Of a DNA stretch of 64,000 nt, positions 34,692 to 41,851 are shown one piece after another. Position 1 is the first letter of the stretch; every line of letters starts with the position of its first letter. The DNA comes from JAQUTK01 sp963677415. GTDB taxonomy: Bacteria > Bacteroidota > Bacteroidia > Bacteroidales > JAQUTK01. Position numbers and translations under genes: made by a program. Below the pieces are notes generated by a model. The model did not search any database. It was not told where the DNA came from and saw only the letters and a list, made by a program, of their open reading frames with translations. The stretch is taken from assembly GCA_963677415.2 (NCBI GenBank), contig CAXXFJ010000047.1:35839-99838 (forward strand), written 5' to 3'.

Positions 34692-35903
34692 TTATTTCCA
34701 ATGGATCACCCGCATAATAGGATTGGCATCATCAACTAATGTTTTCAAAAGACGTTGAAACTTGCTATCCTGATCTTTCAGCTTTGCCTCCACACCTTTG
34801 GTAAAGTAACTGTCATAGATTTCCTCATCATTAATGAAGTCTTCCGCAGAAAGAGAAAATATATTCAATCTATATTTGATATTCGGTCCGCCATCCAGAT
34901 CATTTATAATGACTTTATCATAGTACTTCACGCTTCCGTCTTTCATATCACATAACACCCAATAGGAAGTGCCTTGCTCAGGATTCGTTTTATATCCAAC
35001 ACACAAAAGAATTTGATCACTTAAAACATACATTTTCATAATTAACGGTTGCATTATCCGAGCTTCGTCATTATTTACAAACTGATTCTCCGGTTTATAT
35101 TTGTTTTTCGGTATAATCAAACAATAAGGGTGTATCTCTCCATTGTGAGCCATATACACCGTATCTTGAAATACTGTCCATCTATAAAATGCATCATTCG
35201 ATGAATAAACTGCAAACATCCCCAGACTATGTATTTGACCTATGTTCTTGTATTCCTCTCCGAATACGGCTATCGGCTTTGCTTTTTTATTGTATATTTC
35301 CTTGCCTGTTTGTGTATCGGATATAATACTTATTGAAACATCTTCATTTGTTCTTGTTGGAGTGTATCCATTGATCTGATACGCCAAATGATTATAAACA
35401 AAACCTATTTGTTCATCCCAAATACCTCCTTTAAGCGTTTTTACATACCGACCATTTTCATCATAGACCTGCGTGCGCATATCGTGAGAAAAGATATACA
35501 CGCAATTATCGATTGGATCTGCCTTTACATATCCAAAGGTAGCCGAGAGCCACAAATATTCTTCCGGACCACGTCCCGGCTTTCCCACTCGGTGCAGGTA
35601 CTTCCCTTTTTTGTCAAAGCAGAGTATTTCACCACGAAAGAAAGCATAGAATCTATCACCCATTTGAATTCCATCATCTGTGAGCGCTTCATTGCGCGTT
35701 TCCAATGCCACATAACTTACACTGTCTGCAATTACCGATAGCATCAATGGCTCCACACTCGAAGGTGGTGCATTGAGGTGGAAGGTGACAAGACCTCCTT
35801 GTTTTTCTCCATCAGAAGACTGTATCTCTTTTTTGTTGCTGCAAGCAAAAAGAGAAATACTTAATACAATAGTCAAGAGCTTGTTACACATTGAGAGGTT
35901 CAT
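34692..35903 (-). CDS. Six-bladed beta-propeller lipoprotein, array member 3 (subfamily B)
   Basis: A 403-residue lipoprotein with lipobox SLFAC (Cys21). The subfamily B start QGGLVTFHLNAPPSSVEPLML is followed by VADSVSYVALETRNE-type blade sequence, CFDKKGKYLHRVGKPGRGPEEY and YVKADPIDNCVYIFSHDM. It ends LVDDANPIMRVIHWK, shared with the two genes upstream. Its first 100 residues are nearly identical to those of the next gene, and the middle has diverged. It lies 21 nt from its neighbours, so the array is probably one transcript. Confidence 0.8.
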   Translation of the reverse strand: MNLSMCNKLLTIVLSISLFACSNKKEIQSSDGEKQGGLVTFHLNAPPSSVEPLMLSVIADSVSYVALETRNEALTDDGIQMGDRFYAFFRGEILCFDKKGKYLHRVGKPGRGPEEYLWLSATFGYVKADPIDNCVYIFSHDMRTQVYDENGRYVKTLKGGIWDEQIGFVYNHLAYQINGYTPTRTNEDVSISIISDTQTGKEIYNKKAKPIAVFGEEYKNIGQIHSLGMFAVYSSNDAFYRWTVFQDTVYMAHNGEIHPYCLIIPKNKYKPENQFVNNDEARIMQPLIMKMYVLSDQILLCVGYKTNPEQGTSYWVLCDMKDGSVKYYDKVIINDLDGGPNIKYRLNIFSLSAEDFINDEEIYDSYFTKGVEAKLKDQDSKFQRLLKTLVDDANPIMRVIHWK

Positions 35904-35924
35904 ATTCTTGTTTTATTCATGTTA

Positions 35925-37145
35925 TTATTTCCAGTGAATTACCCGCATAATAGGATTGGCATCATCAACTAATGTTTTCAAAAGACGTTGAAACTTGCCA
36001 TCCTGGTCTTTCAGCTTTGCCTCCACGCCTTTGGTAAAGTATTTATTGTAGATTTCTTCATCATTAATGAAGTCTTCCGCAGAGAGACAATAGATATTTA
36101 TATTATTAATGATATTCGGTCCGCCATCCAGATCATTTACAATGTGTTTATCAAAGTACTTCACACTTCCGTCTTTCATATCACATAATACATAGTATCC
36201 ATTACCTTGATCACGATCTGTCATATATGTAACTAACAATAGTATTTTATCTGTCATAACATACATTCGCCTTATCATAGGCTGTTTGATTCTAGCTTCC
36301 TCTATTCCCTCTATATTATCAAACTGATTCTCGGCTTTAAATTTATTTTTCGGGATAATCAAACAATAAGGGCGTATTTCTCCATTGTGCGCCATATACA
36401 TGGTATCTTGAAATACTATCCATCTATAAAAGGCATCATTCGATGCATAAGATGCATACATCCCCGAACCTACAATTTGAGCTGTATTATTGTATTTTTC
36501 TCCGAAAACAGCTATCGGCTTTGCTTTTTTATTGTATAGTTCCTTGCCTTTACGAGTATCAGAAATAATACTTATTGAGACATCTTCATTTGTTCTTTTC
36601 GCAGAGTTTCCATTGATCTGATACGCCAAATGATTATATACAAAACTTAGAGACTCACCCCAAAATCCTCCTGTAAGCGTCTTTACATACCTGTCATTTT
36701 CATCATAGACTTGTGTTCGCATATCATGGGAATGGATATACACCCAGTTATCAATCGGATCTGCATTAAAATATGAGAAGAGAGCTGAAAGCCAGAAAAA
36801 TTCTTCTGGACCACGTCCCGGCTTTCCCACTCGGTGCAGGTACTTCCCTTTTTTGTCAAAGCAGAGTATTTCACCGTGAGAAAAAGCATAGAATCTATCA
36901 CCCATTTGAATTCCATCATCTGTGAGTGACTCATTGCGCGTTTCCAATGCCACATAACTTACACTGTCTGCAATTACCGATAGCATCAATGGCTCCACAC
37001 TCGAAGGTGGGGCATTGAGATGGAAGGTGACAAGACCTCCTTGTTTTTCTCCATCAGAGGACTGTATCTCCTTTTTGTTGCCGCAAGCAAAAAGAGAAAT
37101 ACTTAATACAATAGTCAAGAGCTTGTTACACATTGAGAGGTTCAT
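35925..37145 (-). CDS. Six-bladed beta-propeller lipoprotein, array member 2 (subfamily B)
   Basis: A 406-residue lipoprotein with lipobox SLFAC (Cys21). It matches the gene at 34692 almost exactly over the signal peptide and first blade, then differs more (VYIHSHDMRTQVYDENDRYVKTL and following). The C-terminal 40 residues, FTKGVEAKLKDQDGKFQRLL to the end, are again shared. The alternation of near-identical and divergent blocks along the pair suggests recombination between copies. The function is unknown; family members are outer-surface lipoproteins by signal type. Confidence 0.8.
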   Translation of the reverse strand: MNLSMCNKLLTIVLSISLFACGNKKEIQSSDGEKQGGLVTFHLNAPPSSVEPLMLSVIADSVSYVALETRNESLTDDGIQMGDRFYAFSHGEILCFDKKGKYLHRVGKPGRGPEEFFWLSALFSYFNADPIDNWVYIHSHDMRTQVYDENDRYVKTLTGGFWGESLSFVYNHLAYQINGNSAKRTNEDVSISIISDTRKGKELYNKKAKPIAVFGEKYNNTAQIVGSGMYASYASNDAFYRWIVFQDTMYMAHNGEIRPYCLIIPKNKFKAENQFDNIEGIEEARIKQPMIRRMYVMTDKILLLVTYMTDRDQGNGYYVLCDMKDGSVKYFDKHIVNDLDGGPNIINNINIYCLSAEDFINDEEIYNKYFTKGVEAKLKDQDGKFQRLLKTLVDDANPIMRVIHWK

Positions 37146-37163
37146 ATTCTTGTGTCTTTCATG

Positions 37164-38396
37164 TTATTTCTTCCAGTGAATCACCCGCATAATAGGATTG
37201 GCATCATCAACTAATGTTTTCAGAAGACGTTGGAACTTGCCATCCTGGTCTTTCAGTTTGGCCTCAATACCTTTGGTAAAGAAACTGTTATAGATATCTT
37301 CATCATTAATGAAGTCTTCCGCAGAAAGACAGAATATGTTTCGAGCCCCTCTTATGTTTGGTCCGCCATCCAGATCGTTTACAACATAGTCGTCATAGTA
37401 TGTCACACTTCCATCATTCAAATCGCACAGCACCCAATAGCTCCTCCCCTGAGTCGCTGATGGAATATAAAAAACGTCTAAAAGTAGTTTACTATTCAGG
37501 ACAAAGAATTTTCTGATAAGAGGTTGTCTTACCTCAGATTCCTCCTGATTGACAAATAGATTCTCAGCCTTAAATTTATTCTTCGGAATAATCAAACAAT
37601 ATGGAGTTACTTTGCCATCATGAGCTTTAAACATAGTATCCTGAAAAACTGTCCAGTGGTAAAATGCATCTTGGGTAAAAGATGAAGCAACAAGACCTAA
37701 GCTTGTCATCGGTAAATTTGATCCTACCTCCTTACTAACCTTTGCTATCGGATCTACTGTTTTGCGAACCAGTTCTTTGCCGGTTCGCGCATCAGCGATG
37801 GCAAATACTGAATACTTTTGATTATACCTCTCAGGGAAATACCCCCTTATTTTATAAGCAAGATGATTACAGCAGAAGGAAAAAGAGTTCTCAAAAATTT
37901 CGCCATTCAGACTCTTTACAAATTTGCCATTTGCATCGTATACTTTCGTGCGCAAGTCTGAAGAAGTGCAGTAAACAAAATTATCAGAAGGGTCTACATT
38001 TATTAAACTCATAGATCCACTCCGTATCGCATATTCTTCGGGGCCTGGCCCCGATTTCCCTATCTGGTGTAGAAATTTCCCCTTTGAATCAAAGCAAATT
38101 AAAACTCCATAAACAAAAGTGTAATACCGGTCACCGTACAGTACCGCGTCATTTGTCAACGTTTCATTACGTGTTTCCAACGGAATGTAGCTCACACTGT
38201 CGGCAATAGTCGATAGCATCAATGGATTCACACTTGAAGGTGGAGGATCGAGATGGAAGGTGACTAGACCTTCGGCTTTAGGCGTTAACCCTTGAGAATC
38301 GGTATTATTCTCTGTTTTTGGAGTCTGATTACAAGAGAATGTTATGAGTAGAATAGATATGCTTAGTATCTTTTGCGTGATTCTTAATCCTTTCAT
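37164..38396 (-). CDS. Six-bladed beta-propeller lipoprotein, array member 1 (subfamily B, most divergent)
   Basis: A 410-residue lipoprotein. The frame extends upstream to 38444, but the ATG at 38396 gives a normal signal (MKGLRITQKILSISILLITFSC, lipid Cys22) and has the ACACAAGAAT leader shared with other members. It has the subfamily B features LVTFHLDPPPSSVNPLMLS and GKFLHQIGKSGPGPEEYAI, and ends DDANPIMRVIHWKK. It is the first gene of the array. A -7-like TATCTTTG lies upstream on the - strand (38442-38449), without a clear -33. Confidence 0.8.
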   Translation of the reverse strand: MKGLRITQKILSISILLITFSCNQTPKTENNTDSQGLTPKAEGLVTFHLDPPPSSVNPLMLSTIADSVSYIPLETRNETLTNDAVLYGDRYYTFVYGVLICFDSKGKFLHQIGKSGPGPEEYAIRSGSMSLINVDPSDNFVYCTSSDLRTKVYDANGKFVKSLNGEIFENSFSFCCNHLAYKIRGYFPERYNQKYSVFAIADARTGKELVRKTVDPIAKVSKEVGSNLPMTSLGLVASSFTQDAFYHWTVFQDTMFKAHDGKVTPYCLIIPKNKFKAENLFVNQEESEVRQPLIRKFFVLNSKLLLDVFYIPSATQGRSYWVLCDLNDGSVTYYDDYVVNDLDGGPNIRGARNIFCLSAEDFINDEDIYNSFFTKGIEAKLKDQDGKFQRLLKTLVDDANPIMRVIHWKK

Positions 38397-38441
38397 ATTC
38401 TTGTGTTTTATAATGAGTAATTTGTTAATATTATTCAAGGG

Positions 38442-38449
38442 CAAAGATA
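38442..38449 (-). promoter_or_regulatory. Probable -7 element of the propeller array
   Basis: TATCTTTG on the - strand, 45 nt upstream of the first array start. It fits TAnnTTTG, but no TTTG stands 19-20 nt further out. The rest of the stretch up to 38641 has only two imperfect copies of GTGGACA-CTTT (near 38484 and 38563). Confidence 0.45.
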
Positions 38450-38641
38450 ATATTTAAATTCTGTATGGATGGAATTTTCAGGTGGACATCTTTATGAGCC
38501 AAATTGATGCCTATGTAATTTGTATTCAATTGATTATGTTCATTTTCTGAAATAGTCATGGTGGACACTTTTAAGCTGATAGAAGAAAAGAGAGGAGAAT
38601 CGAATGGAAAATGAGAATATTATCTAAGAATAAGACGGCTC

Positions 38642-39181
38642 TTATGCAAACTTTTTATATTCACCTTTGGTATATCTCTCATAAAAATTACGCATTGTTT
38701 CATCAAAAAACTGATATTGATCGAAAACATCGCCATTCCCCAATACGCGAGGATCATTCTGCTTTTTAAGATCATCAAATAATCTTTTTCTGAGTCTTTC
38801 TTTCAATGCACGATACTCTTCAGTTCCGGCCAAATTTACCATGCAGTCTTTATCAACACTAATCTGATACATTTCTTCTTGAGGATGTTTTGCAAAATTC
38901 AGATTCCAAAACGATTTGTCAACCCCGGATCGACGCATGTTGAGAATAACTGATTTGGTAGGAGAACCATCTGTATTAAGATATCCTGTTTCTGGATTTC
39001 CCATGGGCCAAAGATCCGGCTTGAAATTATAGATATACAAGAAACCGTCCTGAACTATAGAACGAATCGGATAACCCTGATTGTGAGGACGACCAACATC
39101 ATGACGTTCCTGCCCTAAAAGTATATATGAACGGTCAATTCTTTTAGTATCATTAAATTCTCGATTCTTACTTTCATTCTT
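38642..39181 (-). pseudogene. Sulfatase, C-terminal remnant
   Basis: The open frame encodes RSYILLGQERHDVGRPHNQG followed by YPIRSIVQDGFLYIYNFKPD and PETGYLNTDGSPTKSVILN, the C-terminal part of S1-family sulfatases. Only about 180 residues remain of the usual 450-550. The catalytic N-terminal half with the formylglycine CxPSR motif is missing. A different frame begins at ATGGATGAAAGAATGAAAG (around 39188 reading leftwards), next to a promoter, so an internal deletion fused the gene start region to the 3' part. It cannot be a working enzyme. IS5 copy 2 lies directly upstream. Confidence 0.75.
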
Positions 39182-39204
39182 TCATCCATGGCCAATTATT
39201 TAAG

Positions 39205-39212
39205 CAAATATA
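39205..39212 (-). promoter_or_regulatory. -7 element of the sulfatase remnant, cut from its upstream half by IS5
   Basis: TATATTTG on the - strand matches the -7 element of the gene at 44711 within a similar stretch (see 45890-45920). The IS5 copy starts 3 nt further upstream, inside the expected promoter spacer. Confidence 0.6.
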
Positions 39213-39215
39213 TAT

Positions 39216-40679
39216 AGTCACTCCTTAATTGATATATACTGAGTTTATATTCAATAAATTAGTATCAGAAAAGCTTGTGTATTATTGCAGAAAAGAGTAA
39301 TTTTAAGGTATAAAAGTCTGCAAATAATGATAGGGAAATTAGAGAAAAAAGGACAACGAGATTTATTTCGTCCGATGCTTGAAGATTTTATTGACATGAA
39401 TCAGGAGTTGGTTTTATTGTCCCAACGCATTGACTGGTCATATTTTGAGAAGGAGTTCTCAGTTTATTATTCTGATAAAGGAGCTCCGAGTGTTCCCATT
39501 CGTATGATGGTTGGTTGTTTGATGTTGAAACATTTGTACAATATAGGCGATGAACGTCTTCCGGAGTATTGGGTGCGCGATGTTTATTTTCAGTATTTCT
39601 GTGGAGTTGTACATTTCGAGCATAAATTTCCATTCGATGCGAGCGATTTTGTTCATTTTCGTCATCGTGTTGGTGAAGAAGGGATCTCCAAAATATTTTC
39701 GTACAGTGTTCATCTGCACGGGGCAGATCTACCAAAGCAGTCTAAATTTGTTTTGTCGGATACCACTGTTCAGGAGAATAACACCACTTTTCCAACGGAC
39801 GCAAAACTTTGTAAGAAGGTGATAGACAAATGCAATACCATTGCCCAAAAGGAAGGAATTAGTCAACGTCAGCGTTATACCCGGGAGAGCAAACAATTGG
39901 TGAGGGATACTTACAACGGAAAACATCCAAAGCGAATCAAACAGGCTCGCAAAGCAAAGAAACGCTTGAAGACCATTGCAAACACCCAGATTCGCGAGTT
40001 GGAAAGGAAGATGAGCCAGGAACTGAAAGGGAAATACGAAAAGGAGTTTGATCTTTTCAAACGAGCCGTGAATCAGAAGCAAAACGATACAAACAAGATT
40101 TACAGTATTCACAAACCATTTACCCGTTGCATAGCCAAAGGCAAACCTCACAGACAATATGAGTTTGGGAACAAAGTCGGACTGATAACAACAGGAAACA
40201 AAGGGAAGAAAATCATAACGGCAATAAAATCTTTTTTGGAGAATCCTTTTGATGGGCACACCATTGAGCCATTGCTTAAGCAGATGGAAAATAACAATTT
40301 GAGATTACCCGAAGAATTGGCTTATGATCGTGGAGGTAAAGGTAAAGCACAAATAAAGGGAGTAAAAATAATCATCCCGGCAAAACCCAAAGCAAGCGAC
40401 ACAAAATATCAAAAACAGAAAAAACGCAGAAAGTGCAAAGCCAGGGCTGCTATTGAACCAATAATCGGGCATCTAAAACAAGATTTCCGGATGGCACAAA
40501 ATTATTTGCTTGGGGAGAAAGGCATACAAATTAATGCTTATATGGCGGCTACAGCGTGGAATCTCAAGAAAATGATGGAAAAACTCAAACTTGAATTTTT
40601 GTGCCTTCTTGCAAAAAGACTAATACGGCAGAATTTTTATTATTCTGCCGCTTGAAAAATGAATTTATAAGGAGAAACT
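39216..40679 (+). mobile_element. IS5-family insertion sequence, copy 2 (1464 bp)
   Basis: It has the same ends, length and, as far as I can compare, the same sequence as copy 1, with the same orientation. It is inserted into a promoter region whose two halves lie at 39191-39215 and 40680-40712. Removing the element and one ATAT rejoins a stretch similar to 45875-45930. Confidence 0.95.
39327..40655 (+). CDS. IS5-family transposase (DDE), copy 2
   Basis: A 442-residue protein with the same translation as copy 1, including the DUF772-type N-terminus, the LSDTTVQENNTTFPTD segment, the basic insertion and AAIEPIIGHLKQDFRM. An in-frame TTG lies 42 nt upstream; the ATG was preferred. The lack of any difference from copy 1 shows that the second insertion, or a conversion between the copies, is recent. 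Confidence 0.95.
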   Translation: MIGKLEKKGQRDLFRPMLEDFIDMNQELVLLSQRIDWSYFEKEFSVYYSDKGAPSVPIRMMVGCLMLKHLYNIGDERLPEYWVRDVYFQYFCGVVHFEHKFPFDASDFVHFRHRVGEEGISKIFSYSVHLHGADLPKQSKFVLSDTTVQENNTTFPTDAKLCKKVIDKCNTIAQKEGISQRQRYTRESKQLVRDTYNGKHPKRIKQARKAKKRLKTIANTQIRELERKMSQELKGKYEKEFDLFKRAVNQKQNDTNKIYSIHKPFTRCIAKGKPHRQYEFGNKVGLITTGNKGKKIITAIKSFLENPFDGHTIEPLLKQMENNNLRLPEELAYDRGGKGKAQIKGVKIIIPAKPKASDTKYQKQKKRRKCKARAAIEPIIGHLKQDFRMAQNYLLGEKGIQINAYMAATAWNLKKMMEKLKLEFLCLLAKRLIRQNFYYSAA

Positions 40680-40801
40680 ATATAATCTTTCGAGCAGTGC
40701 CACTGTCTGTAAACAAATTAATGCAAAAAGAGACCTTTCAAAGTGACTTTATCTGGTTGCTGCAAATAATTACTATATTTGTTGCATAATAGAAAGAGAA
40801 T

Positions 40802-41671
40802 ATGAAAAATAGTCTTGCTTCATTGCTATTTTGTTTGTGTCTGATTTCTTGTAATCAATCACCCCAATCGACTTATCCAGTCAGGGACACATTGAATGAA
40901 AAGAATAATGAGAGAGCTATGCGTCTTGCTCAAGAGTTCTATACAGCCTACACATCTACATTTTCCAACGGCGCATCTCGTCAGACAATCGATTCGCTCA
41001 AAGTCAGATACCTCACACAAAGATTGATTGAAAAGGTGAATAGGATGGTAGCCGAGACTGATGCTGACCCCATTATCCGTGCGCAAGACTTTTCAGAACG
41101 ACTGGCAAAAACACTAACGTATACAATACTCTGTGACGATTGGTGTCAGGTGCAATACATCGGTTCAAACAAAGATACCGTGAAGATCCCTTTAAAAGTG
41201 GTGACTATCGGCGACAAGCAGCAGATTGATTATATTACCCCATCCTGGAATGGTGATGCCTATGGTGAAATTCTCCTTTCTTCAGAAGAGAAACCGGCAT
41301 TAAAACTGCCCAACAATGCAACAGCACTTGCCACACTCAAACACTTCTACGCAGCCTACACGACCGAGTACTACACCATGCCGGAAAATCTGAACGAACG
41401 ACTGGAAGCGCTCAAGATGAAGTACTGCACCAAACGCCTGAGAGCAAGCATCAAAAGCATCAAAGCGGCAGCTACCGACGAACCCTACTACGATCCACTG
41501 ATTTTAGCCTGCGACTTTGACAAAGATTGGGCGGAGACTCTTACTATCCAACCCAAAGGAAAAAACCGATTTTCCGTCAGATACAAAGGAAATGGCGGCA
41601 CGAAGAACTTTCAGGTAGTATTGGAAAAGGTAGGCAAGAAATACCTCCTGGATGAGATAGTTTCGAAGTAA
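40802..41671 (+). CDS. Lipoprotein with two DUF3828-like repeats
   Basis: A 289-residue protein with lipobox CLISC (Cys17). Two related halves can be seen: AQEFYTAYTSTF...RYLTQRLIEKVNRM...DPIIRAQDF (about 40-100) and LKHFYAAYTTEYY...KYCTKRLRASIKSI...DPLILACDF (about 180-240). Each is followed by a beta-rich part. This matches the DUF3828 pattern of small periplasmic domains of unknown role. TATATTTG at 40774-40781 may be its -7 element. It sits directly after IS5 copy 2 and before a C10 protease on the same strand. Confidence 0.7.
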   Translation: MKNSLASLLFCLCLISCNQSPQSTYPVRDTLNEKNNERAMRLAQEFYTAYTSTFSNGASRQTIDSLKVRYLTQRLIEKVNRMVAETDADPIIRAQDFSERLAKTLTYTILCDDWCQVQYIGSNKDTVKIPLKVVTIGDKQQIDYITPSWNGDAYGEILLSSEEKPALKLPNNATALATLKHFYAAYTTEYYTMPENLNERLEALKMKYCTKRLRASIKSIKAAATDEPYYDPLILACDFDKDWAETLTIQPKGKNRFSVRYKGNGGTKNFQVVLEKVGKKYLLDEIVSK

Positions 41672-41851
41672 CAACTGTTAAGGATCAGGCTTCCATCATA
41701 GTTTACTGCCTTTGGAGTGGCTGATTATCGTTATGTGAAGGACAAACTATCCTAGAAATCCTAAATAAATGTCAGTTTGCTCGTGTCAACATGATTTTAT
41801 TTATACTTTTGAAGTATGTTTGAATTCATTTGACAATACACGATCTATACC

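Larger units (their letters stand above)
39212..40683. repeat. 4-bp target duplication (ATAT) around IS5 copy 2
   Basis: ATAT occurs at 39212-39215 and 40680-40683, directly outside the element ends. It differs from the AAAT around copy 1. Confidence 0.8.

Noticed and set aside
38480..38580. Two GTGGACA-CTTT motifs as ends of an insertion sequence
   Set aside because: They are short, in direct orientation and enclose no gene; similarity to the IS3 end GTAGACAC is too weak.
15462..40679. Composite transposon bounded by two IS5 copies
   Set aside because: Each copy has its own 4-bp target duplication (AAAT, ATAT). A composite element would have one duplication at its outer ends only.
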